From: Promethearchaeota archaeon
GTDB lineage: Archaea; Asgardarchaeota; Lokiarchaeia; Sigyniarchaeales; SOKP01
Assembly (NCBI GenBank): GCA_019058295.1
Contig: JAHPZI010000023.1
Span: 1-64,000, forward strand
Direction: 5' to 3'
Length of the DNA: 64,000 bases
Each line of letters starts with the position of its first letter. Position 1 is the stretch's first letter. Shown piece by piece: positions 8,860 to 17,982 of the stretch. The position numbers and the translations under genes were made by a program. The notes beneath the pieces are model-generated. The model had not been told where the DNA came from, did not search any database, and saw only the letters and a list, made by a program, of their open reading frames with translations.

Positions 8860-11520
8860 ATGATTGGAAATGGTAGCTTTGGCAGATGGATAACTGATAA
8901 GTACGGACTACCAGCATACCAATATACATGCAATCAATTTGAAGATCCAAATGCTAACACACGAACTACATATGGTTTTTCTAATAATCATTTCCACCAA
9001 ATAGGGAATGATAGAATTACAGCAACAGTCCATAATGGTGGTCATGTCCAAGTTTTAGAATCGAGCCGCGGATTTCAATGGTTAACATACAGAAATCGGA
9101 AAAGAAATAAATTTGGAGGAGGAATAGCTTTATTTAAAACAAATGAAGACAATCAATTTTTATCCGATCTCTATGATCCTAATATATTCAAGAAATATCA
9201 GCGGATTTTTGGAATGGGATATTTTCAAAAGGAAATCCAAGTCAATGACCTGAAATTAATCCATGTAATATGCACTCCCTTTTCAAACGATTCAATTTTT
9301 ATTTCTGAAATAATAGTTACAAATGATTCGGAAACTAAATCCATCACTAATTTGAAATTAATAGATTTCTGGGATATAAATCTTCATCATATCCTTAAGT
9401 CCTTAATAGTAACATCCAATAAGAGAAAATTATTTGGAAGATCAAAATTCATTAATATTGCGGGGAAATTAGTTAAATTTTGTCAAAGGATTACAAAAAC
9501 AGATACAGATGGTTCGAGATATAGATTTGATAAGAAATTCCATTTCAAATTAAATGATTACAACCAAAGAGACACAATCATTTTAACTCCAAAATACAAA
9601 AGAAAACCTCCTGTGGAGAGTATAGAACCAGCAAAGCATAATTTTTACCCAAAATCAATTTTCCTTTCAATGATTCAAGGAAAGCCTCAGAAAATCTTTT
9701 TTAGTCAAAATCAAATAATAAAAAAGAATCGATTTGTGGTTAATTGGGATTCTTTAGATAATAATTCCAAATCAGTAATTAAAAATCCATGTGTTGGAAT
9801 AGGTACGGAATTATCTTTAGATCCAAAAGAGACTAGTAAAGTAGTATGTATTTTTGGTTATGAAGAAATTCAAAATATTGAAAAATTAAAACTAAAATAT
9901 AAAAAAATTATCTCTGAAAATTCAATTCTAGCTTTAAATGCTGAAAAATGGAAGGATTCCTTAATTGAACTTAATTGTGAAAAAGATCCTTGGTTATCTC
10001 GAGAAACAAAATGGCATACCTATTATACTCGAAGTGCTTGTTATTTTGATGAATATTTTGGTCTACATAAGTTCCCACAGAGTTCCATATATCAATTTGG
10101 ACATGGATTGGATGGAGCAATTAGAGATTTTGTACTTTATCTCAAATCAATAATATTTATCGATTCAAGATTGGCTAAGGAATTCTTAATCTATATGATT
10201 TCTTTGATGGAACCAAATGGCAGATTGCCATATAGTATATATGGTTTTTCTAAATTATCTTCTGTGGTTGTTCATGCTAATCCATCAGATTTACAAATTT
10301 TTTTAATATGGGGTATTTTGCAATATATCTATACTACTAGAGACTTCAATTTCTTAGAAGAAAGAATATTATTTTACCCAAAATCTAAAAATAAAAGCTC
10401 TACTGTTCTAGAGAAGATAAATCTTGCATTTCAATATCTCTTTTCTGATAATATTGGATTTGGAGAGCATGGATTAATAAAATCTAATGACGGAGACTGG
10501 AATGATGGTATCTCTTCAATGGCAAAAAGCCGTAAAAAATTTATAAAGTATGGTGAATCAAATTTTAATTCTACTTTTCTCCTCTATATAATTCCTAAAG
10601 TACTTCCGTTATTAGAAGAGCTTAATCCACGGCTAGCAGAATTATGTAGTGGAAAATATGAGGAATTAAAAAATAATATTCAAAAAACATGGAATGGTAA
10701 ATGGTTCTATCGATGCTGGGACGGACAAGGCAATCCAATTGGGGATAAAAATATTTTTTTAGAACATCATACTTGGCTTCTCATATCTGGTATTTTATCT
10801 AATGAAAAATCTTCGATAATAGTTAATGAAATTTATAAGAATTTGGATAAGCCATCACCCATAGGACAATATATCTCATATCCTCCTCAGAAAACACAAT
10901 TTAACATATTGCCAAAAGGATGGGATACAAACGGGGGAGTTTGGCATGCTATTAATGCACTTTTAACATGGGGTTATTCAAAATACGATGCAAATAAAGC
11001 TTATGAATCATTAATAAAGAATTCAATGGCAAATAGAGCGCAGATTTATCCAAACATTTGGTACGGTATTTGGAGTGGTCCCGATGCGTATATTGCTGAT
11101 TATGCTGAAAACGCTGGAGAAGCATTTTATCACATCTCAACGCCAATGCGTGATTGGCCACTTATGAATTTAAATATACATGCTTGTTATCTTCTCTCTG
11201 TAATTAAGATTGTTGGATTTGAAGCCGAATATGATTCAATAACAATATCACCTAAAATACAGGATCAAAATTTTAAATTCAAATCCCCATTATTAACAGT
11301 TGAAGCAGAGGATAATCGATTTTCGGTTGAATTTAAACCTTTATATAGCAAAGATTTGACTCTAAAGATCAAAAAACCAAATTGGTGGAATTCTAAATCA
11401 AAAATTTTGTTGAATGAGAATGAAATCTCAGACATAAAAGAAATGGTGGATATACAAGATGTTAATATTATTATAACGCTAAAAAAAACTTATGAAAAAA
11501 TAAAACTTTTGTTTGAATAG
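8860..11520 (+). CDS. GH94-like glycoside phosphorylase / glycosyltransferase-36 family protein
   Basis: An 886-residue protein with the layout of cellobiose-phosphorylase-type enzymes: an N-terminal beta-sandwich (about 1-290, with NNHFHQIGNDRITATVHNGG), a helical linker, an (alpha/alpha)6 barrel, and a C-terminal beta domain. The general-acid motif GDWNDG occupies residues 545-550, with D549 the expected catalytic Asp. NGGVWHAINALLTWGY and a late TPMRDWPL further support the assignment. Such enzymes phosphorolyse or synthesise beta-glucosidic disaccharides, but GH94 specificity cannot be told from sequence. No signal peptide, so it is cytoplasmic. It starts 11 bp after hxlB; a sugar phosphate product could feed the hexulose-phosphate route (inference). 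Confidence 0.82.
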   Translation: MIGNGSFGRWITDKYGLPAYQYTCNQFEDPNANTRTTYGFSNNHFHQIGNDRITATVHNGGHVQVLESSRGFQWLTYRNRKRNKFGGGIALFKTNEDNQFLSDLYDPNIFKKYQRIFGMGYFQKEIQVNDLKLIHVICTPFSNDSIFISEIIVTNDSETKSITNLKLIDFWDINLHHILKSLIVTSNKRKLFGRSKFINIAGKLVKFCQRITKTDTDGSRYRFDKKFHFKLNDYNQRDTIILTPKYKRKPPVESIEPAKHNFYPKSIFLSMIQGKPQKIFFSQNQIIKKNRFVVNWDSLDNNSKSVIKNPCVGIGTELSLDPKETSKVVCIFGYEEIQNIEKLKLKYKKIISENSILALNAEKWKDSLIELNCEKDPWLSRETKWHTYYTRSACYFDEYFGLHKFPQSSIYQFGHGLDGAIRDFVLYLKSIIFIDSRLAKEFLIYMISLMEPNGRLPYSIYGFSKLSSVVVHANPSDLQIFLIWGILQYIYTTRDFNFLEERILFYPKSKNKSSTVLEKINLAFQYLFSDNIGFGEHGLIKSNDGDWNDGISSMAKSRKKFIKYGESNFNSTFLLYIIPKVLPLLEELNPRLAELCSGKYEELKNNIQKTWNGKWFYRCWDGQGNPIGDKNIFLEHHTWLLISGILSNEKSSIIVNEIYKNLDKPSPIGQYISYPPQKTQFNILPKGWDTNGGVWHAINALLTWGYSKYDANKAYESLIKNSMANRAQIYPNIWYGIWSGPDAYIADYAENAGEAFYHISTPMRDWPLMNLNIHACYLLSVIKIVGFEAEYDSITISPKIQDQNFKFKSPLLTVEAEDNRFSVEFKPLYSKDLTLKIKKPNWWNSKSKILLNENEISDIKEMVDIQDVNIIITLKKTYEKIKLLFE

Positions 11521-11592
11521 ATAATTAATAGAGAGTAGATAATATTAATAAAATTTATATCGTATTTATTATCATTTTCTTGTGATATTTAT

Positions 11593-11997
11593 ATGAATGA
11601 ATATTTTGAAATCAAAGAAATTCCCCCACCATCTAAGAAGGGAAGAGGAGCATTTGCAAAAAAAAGTATTAAAAAGGGGACACTTGTCGAGGTGGCTCAT
11701 ATATTATTGATTTCAAATGAGGACTATGAAAAATTAACCGATACCATATTTTGGTCATATTGCTTCGAATGGGATGACCCAAAATATAATGGAGAGAATC
11801 CAGCAGCAGTGCCATTAAGTTTATGCCAATTCATCAATCATTCATATTCTCCGAATTTAAGATATGAATACGATTACGAAAATTTAACTATTAACTATTA
11901 TACCGAACAGGATATTGCTAACGGCGAAGAGTTAACAGTAAATTATAATGGAGTCGTTAACGATAAGAGTCCCATGTGGTTCGAAGTTGAGAATTAA
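11593..11997 (+). CDS. Stand-alone SET-domain protein lysine methyltransferase
   Basis: 134 residues that are essentially only a SET domain. GRGAFAKKSIKKGTLVE forms the N-terminal SAM-binding part, CQFINHSYSPNLRYE is the NHS pseudoknot motif, and GEELTVNYNG carries the closing catalytic tyrosine region. There are no pre- or post-SET zinc cysteines. Small SET proteins of this type methylate lysines on histones or other proteins; the target here is unknown. It is 72 bp downstream of the GH94-like gene with its own AT-rich leader, and convergent with endonuclease IV only five bases away. Confidence 0.87.
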   Translation: MNEYFEIKEIPPPSKKGRGAFAKKSIKKGTLVEVAHILLISNEDYEKLTDTIFWSYCFEWDDPKYNGENPAAVPLSLCQFINHSYSPNLRYEYDYENLTINYYTEQDIANGEELTVNYNGVVNDKSPMWFEVEN

Positions 11998-12002
11998 AAT
12001 TT

Positions 12003-12872
12003 TTATTTACTTTTTCTTAAAGATTTTAAAATTTTTAAATTCATAATATCTTCTTTCATATCTTTACCTTTTGGGGTTTCTAAAATACCAGGGTGATCTT
12101 TAAATCTATGATCGTTAAGTAAGAAACCAAATGGTTCTTTCCCTATTTTTCCTTGTCCTATATGAGTATGTCTATCTACTCTAGAACCCATGGCTTTTTC
12201 TGAATCATTTAAATGGAAGGCGAATAAATAATTTAATCCAATTACATCATCAAATTCATTCCACATATTATTATATTTTGTTTTGGTTGAAAAATCGTAA
12301 CCTGCTGCAAAGGAATGGCTAGTATCAAAGCATACCCCTATTCTATCTTTATTTTTAATCTTATCGATTATTTCTTTTATATGGTAAAATTTATGACCCA
12401 AACCTGTTCCTTGACCAGCTGTCGTTTCTAATAAAATTCGAACTTTAGATGTCTTAGTTGCCTCAATCAATTTATTTAATTGTTCAGCAATTTGGTTTAA
12501 TGCTTCTTTTTTTGTAAGGTCCTCTTCATCTTTAGGAATAACTCCTGGATGCATATTTTCATATTCTAATTTTAATTGATCTGCTTTTATAAGTTCGTCT
12601 AACATAGCGTTATATGATTTTTCCAACTTTTCTTTATCAGTACTAGCGAGATTAATAAGATAGCTATTGTGACTTATAACTGGCCAAATATCATTTTCTA
12701 ATTCATCTCTTTTTTTCAAAAATTCGGCAATTTCTTCTTGTGTTAATGGCCCCGATGACCATCCACGTACATTTCTAATAAAAACTTGTATCGCTTCACA
12801 TCCAAGTTCTTTCCCTCTGACTAAAGCCATATATTTTCCCCCAGTTACGCTCATATGGGCACCCAATCTCAT
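12003..12872 (-). CDS. nfo: Endonuclease IV, AP endonuclease
   Basis: The 289-residue TIM-barrel protein carries the family's metal-site motifs in order: LGAHMSVTGG at the N-terminus, ILLETTAGQGTGLGHKF, GVCFDTSHSFAAGYD, and the FHLNDSEKAMGSRVDRHTHI block. It cleaves the phosphodiester 5' to abasic sites in base excision repair using three zinc ions. I chose ATG 12872 rather than the adjacent in-frame TTG at 12875, because the family begins with a short Met-x-Leu-Gly-Ala-His. It is transcribed away from the divergent membrane hydrolase gene at 12978. Confidence 0.95.
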   Translation of the reverse strand: MRLGAHMSVTGGKYMALVRGKELGCEAIQVFIRNVRGWSSGPLTQEEIAEFLKKRDELENDIWPVISHNSYLINLASTDKEKLEKSYNAMLDELIKADQLKLEYENMHPGVIPKDEEDLTKKEALNQIAEQLNKLIEATKTSKVRILLETTAGQGTGLGHKFYHIKEIIDKIKNKDRIGVCFDTSHSFAAGYDFSTKTKYNNMWNEFDDVIGLNYLFAFHLNDSEKAMGSRVDRHTHIGQGKIGKEPFGFLLNDHRFKDHPGILETPKGKDMKEDIMNLKILKSLRKSK

Positions 12873-12977
12873 CAATATCTCACCTAAAAAAATTACTTTT
12901 ATAATTATATTAGGTTTTTAATCTAAATATTATTTTTATATTTAAATTAAATAAATATCTAAACAAGGTTATTCTTC

Positions 12978-13718
12978 ATGACAATGGGAGGACTACATTT
13001 ATTATCTGGACTTGTAATTGCCAGTTTTATTAGAAATGAGAAATATAAAAAAGCCAAATGGGGTATAGTATGGGGGAGTATCTTTCCCGACATAGATATA
13101 CTTGCAAGTATTATTATATTTCTATTTACAGGGAATCTTAATAACGCAATGTTCATTCATCGAACAGTAACTCATGGTTTTTTCGCAATGGGACTAGTTG
13201 TGCCAATTGGATTTTTAATTTCTCGAACGCGTACGGACTTTAAATGGGTATTTTTATTTTCTCTTGCGTTTGCATTTGGAATGCTAACTCACATCTTTTA
13301 TGATTTATTGGACGGGTATGTTGCGATTTTTGCCCCATTTTCGTACTCGAAATACTCAATTACAAACATTACTGATCCAGACCTCTTGACCCTAGGTACT
13401 TTTTTCAAAGTTTATAATTCAATAGATGGAATGAGTGATGTTATTTTTTATCTCCCATTATGGTACTGGGCAACTCGTAAAGCGAATATCACGAATGAAC
13501 TAAAATTTGCGAAAAAATTGTTAATTGTGTCTTTTATTTCAATTGTATATTTTAGCTGTCTATTAGTGCTTGCCTTCACTGATATCAGCGTTGAAATGCA
13601 TATTATACTTGTTTATGCTTACTGGGGAATAATCCATCTCCCTCTATCGACTGTAATTGTCCAAATAAAGATGAAAGAAACAATCCAAGATTTTAGTTTC
13701 TTAAAGTTGAGAGAATAA
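12978..13718 (+). CDS. YdjM/DUF457-type membrane-bound metal-dependent hydrolase
   Basis: A 246-residue membrane protein with the histidine/aspartate motifs of this family: GGLHLLSG at the N-terminus, WGSIFPDIDIL, HRTVTHGFF, and GMLTHIFYDLLDGY. These residues lie at membrane-segment ends and are thought to bind metal. E. coli YdjM is a LexA-regulated member, but the substrate of the family is unsettled. About five transmembrane segments are visible. The ATG start is preceded by a TATA-like stretch around 12935-12945, and the gene is divergent from nfo. That neighbour is a repair gene, but I would not infer SOS-type regulation. Confidence 0.75.
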   Translation: MTMGGLHLLSGLVIASFIRNEKYKKAKWGIVWGSIFPDIDILASIIIFLFTGNLNNAMFIHRTVTHGFFAMGLVVPIGFLISRTRTDFKWVFLFSLAFAFGMLTHIFYDLLDGYVAIFAPFSYSKYSITNITDPDLLTLGTFFKVYNSIDGMSDVIFYLPLWYWATRKANITNELKFAKKLLIVSFISIVYFSCLLVLAFTDISVEMHIILVYAYWGIIHLPLSTVIVQIKMKETIQDFSFLKLRE

Positions 13719-13776
13719 CAAAAGAGAATATATAGAAAAAGAATAATTATTTTAAATTTAAAAGATATAATAAAAT

Positions 13777-14331
13777 ATGCAAAACATTAAAGCCAAAAAA
13801 GAAAGCCTAATGCGTTTATTAGGTATGGTTTTAATCCTTTGTGGTCTATTAATTACGCTATTTGTTGATATCATTTTCGTTATATCAAACGTTGCCTTAT
13901 TTCTTCTAATTATAATTCCATGGTTTTTGTTGATTATTTTATTGAAGCTGGAGATTGATTTTGTTGTTGATCATGCCATAATATTTTCTATAATTTTCTG
14001 CATATACACAATAATAATGAGCTTAGTAGCATTGCTATTTATTTCTAATGAAGTAGCTTCATTATTATTTATCATGTTGGTGATATCTGATATTTTATTA
14101 TTGATATGCTGGCATTTTGCGATTTCTATTTTTAAAAAGAAAAAAATTTTATCTATCCTATGCGGATTTGGTTATTTGATAATTACTTCTATCTTTCGCC
14201 TTTTACCTATCGTGATTATTTGGCCTTGGTTCCTTAACCTTGGATCAGCAGCAATTGTTCTTCTTGGAATTGTTTTGATCCTTTTTGCAGAAATGAGAAT
14301 GAGGAAAAAAGGATTGCTCAATTATATATAA
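13777..14331 (+). CDS. Six-helix membrane protein, unknown
   Basis: A 184-residue, very hydrophobic protein with about five to six transmembrane segments, a short basic N-terminus (MQNIKAKKESLMRLLGM) and a basic C-terminal tail (EMRMRKKGLLNYI). No conserved polar motif that I recognise. It follows the YdjM-type gene by 58 bp and may be co-transcribed with it. It ends in a T-rich region shared with the convergent AOR gene. Confidence 0.65.
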   Translation: MQNIKAKKESLMRLLGMVLILCGLLITLFVDIIFVISNVALFLLIIIPWFLLIILLKLEIDFVVDHAIIFSIIFCIYTIIMSLVALLFISNEVASLLFIMLVISDILLLICWHFAISIFKKKKILSILCGFGYLIITSIFRLLPIVIIWPWFLNLGSAAIVLLGIVLILFAEMRMRKKGLLNYI

Positions 14332-14337
14332 TCAGGA

Positions 14338-14372
14338 ATTTTTTTTCTTTTTATTTAATTATTTTATCTATT
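14338..14372. terminator. T/A-rich convergent terminator region
   Basis: The 44-bp spacer between convergent stop codons at 14331 and 14376 is nearly pure T on the plus strand, with runs of eight and five T. It fits an oligo-T terminator for the upstream plus-strand gene. No hairpin is seen. Confidence 0.35.
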
Positions 14373-14375
14373 ATC

Positions 14376-16094
14376 CTATTCATCTAATTTTTTCCAAAAA
14401 TCTTTAAATTCTTCTTTAGAAATCGAAACCGTTAAATTCGTGGGATCTGAGGACTCTTTTCTTAAAAATTCAGGAAGATCATTTATATTTTGAGAAATTC
14501 CAGCTTTATCGTTAAATTCAATCTCATTTCTTATAATTTGTTTTCCGATACTAATTACATTTTCCCTCGTTAAATTTGTATTATACATCGCATTAACTAC
14601 ACCCGCAATTAATTCCATATTTTCGTAGCTTGGACCTATAAAATAACAACAACCCATTGCGTCTAAAACAGCTGTATATATTTGTAATTCATAAGACAAA
14701 TCCAATTTATTTTGATTATCAGTAATTTCTCCATATTCTCTATCAGTTCTTGCTGATCTTCCAGCAATAGCTGCTCCCGCCGTATGGTCCGCTCCCATTG
14801 GAGATGTCGCATAAGTTACGCTCATAGCTTTAAAAACTCGAGGATCATAAGCGGATATTCCTTGTCCCTTCACATGAGGTATTCTCTCAAAATTTAATTC
14901 TCGGCCTAAATGACAAACTCCATTTCCATAAAGCTGACCTATTTCTGAACCTTTCCTAATTTCTTCCAAGATTTCGAAAACTTTTTCAGAATCACCCCAG
15001 TTTACTTTACCACTATCCATTGCAACACCCATAGTAACACCAAACTCAATTGTATCAATACCAATATCGTCGCATAAGTGATCAATTTTCGCTAAACTAT
15101 CAATATCATTAATCATACAATTAGAACCGTTCATAGCCATTGTTTCATATTCAAGACTAGATGTAACATGATTACCATTCTCATCAACAAAAAGATTTGA
15201 ACACTTAATAACACAGGTTGGACTACATGCTAAACTCTTTTTTCCACCCCGAGCCATGACGATCTCGTGAAGTTCTTCTCCAGATATTTTTTCAATTTCT
15301 TCATATGAACCTTTTCTAAAACTTTTAGTAGGTATACCACCATATTCACTCATAGCTTTCATCATCAATGGAGTTCCATAAGTTGAAAATGTCTGTCTTG
15401 TTTCGAATAAATACTTAGCAAAAGGTTTGGATAATTCCCTGAATTTGTTAATATCGTGGATTTTCGCTTTTGATCTTTTTGGTGGAATAATAACTATAGC
15501 TTTTATTCTTTTAGAGCCCATAACAGCACCTAGACCACCTCTCCCAGCGTGTCGGCTCGGGTATCCTTCTAAATCATTAGCCGCAACACTAGAATTTTTT
15601 AACGTCATTTCTCCAGCTGGACCAATTGAATAGATCCCAATTCGCTCGCCATATTTTTTTCTTAACCTCTCGTGCAATTCATAATTACCTAATCTCTTGT
15701 ATTCTTTAGCAGATTCAAATTTAATCCCATCTTGATTTATTAAAATGAGTTTTAAATCATTAGAAATATTCTCTAAAACTAAAGCCCTAAATCCATAAGT
15801 AGCTAACATCATTGAAGGTCTGCCACCTATATTCGATTCTTTTATGCCATTAGTTAAAGGACTCTTGGCACCTACAGATGTGCGTGCTGAATTTGGAAAT
15901 GGACTTCCTGTTAATAATCCACTAGCGATAACAAGTTTATTTTTATCTCCTAAAGGATCGCAAGAAGGATTGACTTCATCATGAACTATTTGGGAACTTA
16001 AACCCCGTCCTCCCAGAAGAAAATATTTTGAATCGCTTGTAATATCTTCAAATTTAATTGATTCTGTTTTTACATTAATTCTTGCTAATCTCAT
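14376..16094 (-). CDS. aor: Aldehyde:ferredoxin oxidoreductase family (tungsten/molybdenum pterin) enzyme
   Basis: 572 residues, slightly short for the family (about 600). The N-terminal domain has GGRGLSSQIVHDEV and SGLLTGSPFPNSARTSVGAK, which bind the bis-pterin cofactor, and HAGRGGLGAVMGSKRIKAI follows. The [4Fe-4S] ligands are C290, C294 and C298 (CSPTCVIKC), with the fourth Cys at 482 or 483 (DAMGCCYF). The cluster spacing is CxxxCxxxC rather than the CxxCxxxC of Pyrococcus AOR, which puts it in a separate subfamily of unknown substrate. The reaction is expected to be reversible aldehyde-to-acid oxidation coupled to ferredoxin. Clean ATG start at 16094. Confidence 0.9.
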   Translation of the reverse strand: MRLARINVKTESIKFEDITSDSKYFLLGGRGLSSQIVHDEVNPSCDPLGDKNKLVIASGLLTGSPFPNSARTSVGAKSPLTNGIKESNIGGRPSMMLATYGFRALVLENISNDLKLILINQDGIKFESAKEYKRLGNYELHERLRKKYGERIGIYSIGPAGEMTLKNSSVAANDLEGYPSRHAGRGGLGAVMGSKRIKAIVIIPPKRSKAKIHDINKFRELSKPFAKYLFETRQTFSTYGTPLMMKAMSEYGGIPTKSFRKGSYEEIEKISGEELHEIVMARGGKKSLACSPTCVIKCSNLFVDENGNHVTSSLEYETMAMNGSNCMINDIDSLAKIDHLCDDIGIDTIEFGVTMGVAMDSGKVNWGDSEKVFEILEEIRKGSEIGQLYGNGVCHLGRELNFERIPHVKGQGISAYDPRVFKAMSVTYATSPMGADHTAGAAIAGRSARTDREYGEITDNQNKLDLSYELQIYTAVLDAMGCCYFIGPSYENMELIAGVVNAMYNTNLTRENVISIGKQIIRNEIEFNDKAGISQNINDLPEFLRKESSDPTNLTVSISKEEFKDFWKKLDE

Positions 16095-16147
16095 AAGAAG
16101 AGATATTAATTATTTTTATTTTAATTTTTCATTTCTTTTTGAAATGT

Positions 16148-16678
16148 TCAGAATTTTTCGTAATGAACTATTTTTTCAAGGGGTTTCCGGGCTTCCACTT
16201 CACTTTTCTGCTTGACAGGAAACCCTAAGGGAGTTAATCCCATAACGTGATATTCTTCGGGAATCTCTAAAATTTTCTTTACTTTTTCTTCATTAAACCA
16301 CCCTATCCAACACGTTGCTAAGCCCTCAGCTGTGGCTGCTAAAATTAAATGCTCAAAACAAATACCAAAATCAACAGGGTAATATTTTTCGCCATTAGAA
16401 TTTGTACCTGAACGTTTTTCAGGGATAATACCTACAATAAACATAGGAGCTTCGGCAAACTTCTTTCTCTGCCCTATTGCTCTCCATATCTCTTTCACTT
16501 TCTCTGAATCTTGAACAATTATATAATGAACTCCCTGCATATTTGCCCATGTGGGCGCAAGTCTTGCGGCTTCCAAGATTCTTTCTATTTTTTCCATTTC
16601 GGGCATTTCTGGCTTATATATTCGATAACTCCTTCTCTTTTTAACTACATCGTAAAAATCCATCTTAAATTGCCTCAT
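16148..16678 (-). CDS. Nitroreductase-family FMN protein
   Basis: A 176-residue protein with family hallmarks. KKRRSYRIYKPE binds the FMN phosphate, ILEAARLAPTWANMQ follows, and ATAEGLATCWIGWF sits mid-protein with the C-terminal PLGFPVKQK strand. Members reduce nitro groups, quinones or enones, or have oxidase or dehalogenase roles; nothing here narrows the substrate. ATG 16678 opens the frame, but the second Met (16663, MDFYDVVKKRRSYR) matches the usual family start and may be the true one. It lies 53 bp upstream of AOR on the same strand, so the two are probably co-transcribed. Confidence 0.88.
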   Translation of the reverse strand: MRQFKMDFYDVVKKRRSYRIYKPEMPEMEKIERILEAARLAPTWANMQGVHYIIVQDSEKVKEIWRAIGQRKKFAEAPMFIVGIIPEKRSGTNSNGEKYYPVDFGICFEHLILAATAEGLATCWIGWFNEEKVKKILEIPEEYHVMGLTPLGFPVKQKSEVEARKPLEKIVHYEKF

Positions 16679-16862
16679 AATTATTTTGATTCTATATATC
16701 TTTTAATTAACTTTTATTTATTATTTCTATTTATATTTCAAAAATTTTGAAAAACATCAAAAGAATTAAGAAATTATATACTATTTTTACTACTTTTTCC
16801 TTATTATATTTATATATTAGATTTTTTATGTATTCTCATATTAAAACACGAAAGCGATAAAA

Positions 16863-17672
16863 ATGGCTAAAAAGAAAACTGGAAGATTTAAAAACATAAC
16901 AATTGAAGAAAAAACAGCGTTAGAAGATATTGAAAAGTTAGTTGGAGAATCATTAAAAGAATATAAAGAATTTTTGGGAATCTATCCATGTGGATTCATA
17001 ATTAAAGATGGGCATGTTACTAAATTAGGAATTGAATATAAGGGATTGCCAAAAGTTCCAAAGACGCTAAAAGATTTAAAGTGGCTAAAAGAATTAGGTT
17101 TATCTTGGAATAAATTACCCTCTATCCCCGACATATTTAATAGTCTAATAAATCTCGAAAAAATTGATTTGGCATACAATAGATTGAAAACTCTCCCCGA
17201 CTCATTTGGTAATCTCATCAATCTCAAGAGATTAAATTTAGCAGGTAATGACTTTAAAACACTCCCCAACTCATTTGGTAATCTTATCAATCTCAAGAGA
17301 TTAGATTTGGCCCAGAATGGCTTGAAAGCACTTCCCGACTCATTTGGAAACCTAAGGATGCTTGAGGAATTGGACTTATGGGGCAATTGGTTGAAAACAC
17401 TTCCGGAATCATTCGGAGATTTATCCAATCTCAAATCTTTGGAATTATGTTCAAATACTTCACCCAAGATTCCAAAATCGTTTGAAAATCTAACTAATCT
17501 TAAAAAATTATTATTGTCGGTTAAAGAAGTTGGGCTTTTTCCAAGGAAAATAGCTGAGCAACTTAAAAAACAGGGCTGTCAAGTTCATTATGAAGCACGT
17601 GAATGGATCGGTGATTGGGGGGGAGACTGGGAAACGGTAAAATACGATTATTTCAAAAAAAAGGAAATATAA
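16863..17672 (+). CDS. Leucine-rich-repeat protein
   Basis: A 269-residue protein with about six to seven LRR units of 23 residues (about residues 70-215) of the form LKTLPDSFGNLINLKRLNLA, followed by a Trp-rich C-terminus. The N-terminal 60 residues are charged. There is no signal peptide, so it is probably a cytoplasmic binding protein. The repeats are also visible in DNA as near-identical 69-bp blocks between about 17190 and 17400, suggesting recent unit duplication. Free-standing LRR proteins are frequent in Asgard genomes. ATG start; isolated gene. Confidence 0.88.
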   Translation: MAKKKTGRFKNITIEEKTALEDIEKLVGESLKEYKEFLGIYPCGFIIKDGHVTKLGIEYKGLPKVPKTLKDLKWLKELGLSWNKLPSIPDIFNSLINLEKIDLAYNRLKTLPDSFGNLINLKRLNLAGNDFKTLPNSFGNLINLKRLDLAQNGLKALPDSFGNLRMLEELDLWGNWLKTLPESFGDLSNLKSLELCSNTSPKIPKSFENLTNLKKLLLSVKEVGLFPRKIAEQLKKQGCQVHYEAREWIGDWGGDWETVKYDYFKKKEI

Positions 17673-17881
17673 ATTGAATGACTTATGTCTGTTTAATAGT
17701 TTATTTTTACTTGAAAGATTTTATGTGTTATTTTTATAGTTTACTGAACAACGAATTTAAATTAATCAAAAAAATTGAAAAATTTAAAATCCTCAAATAA
17801 GTATTTAATTAAATAGATAAACAAATTACAATTATATCAAATTTTTACCATAAGTATTAAATATGAGACGTGTGTAACATA

Positions 17882-17896
17882 TTCTTATTATAAGAA
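17882..17896. promoter_or_regulatory. Short inverted repeat upstream of TFB promoter
   Basis: TTCTTA and TAAGAA arms separated by TTA form a perfect 6-bp inverted repeat, about 18 bp upstream of the TATA-like box. Its place upstream of the core promoter would suit a regulator site, but a palindrome of A/T-rich sequence this short can arise by chance. Confidence 0.25.
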
Positions 17897-17911
17897 GATC
17901 AAAAAATTGGT

Positions 17912-17922
17912 ATCTTATATAG
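17912..17922 (+). promoter_or_regulatory. TATA-box candidate for TFB gene at 17983
   Basis: The sequence around cttatatag matches the archaeal TATA consensus. A start site about 25 bp downstream would leave a leader of roughly 35-40 bases before ATG 17983. Confidence 0.4.
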
Positions 17923-17982
17923 AACATTTATTTCGCATTGAATTTAGCATTTTTTTTGAATAATATTTCTAGTGGTTAAAAT

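Larger units (their letters stand above)
17673..17982. other. 310-bp AT-rich intergenic region before the first TFB gene
   Basis: No open frame of note and no RNA gene recognised. It holds a T-rich end for the LRR gene (about 17700-17730) and, close to the TFB start, a TATA-like box and a short inverted repeat annotated separately. Confidence 0.5.

Noticed and set aside
17190..17400. Regularly spaced near-identical blocks that could suggest CRISPR repeats
   Set aside because: The 69-bp period codes the 23-residue LRR unit in frame. There are no variable spacers.
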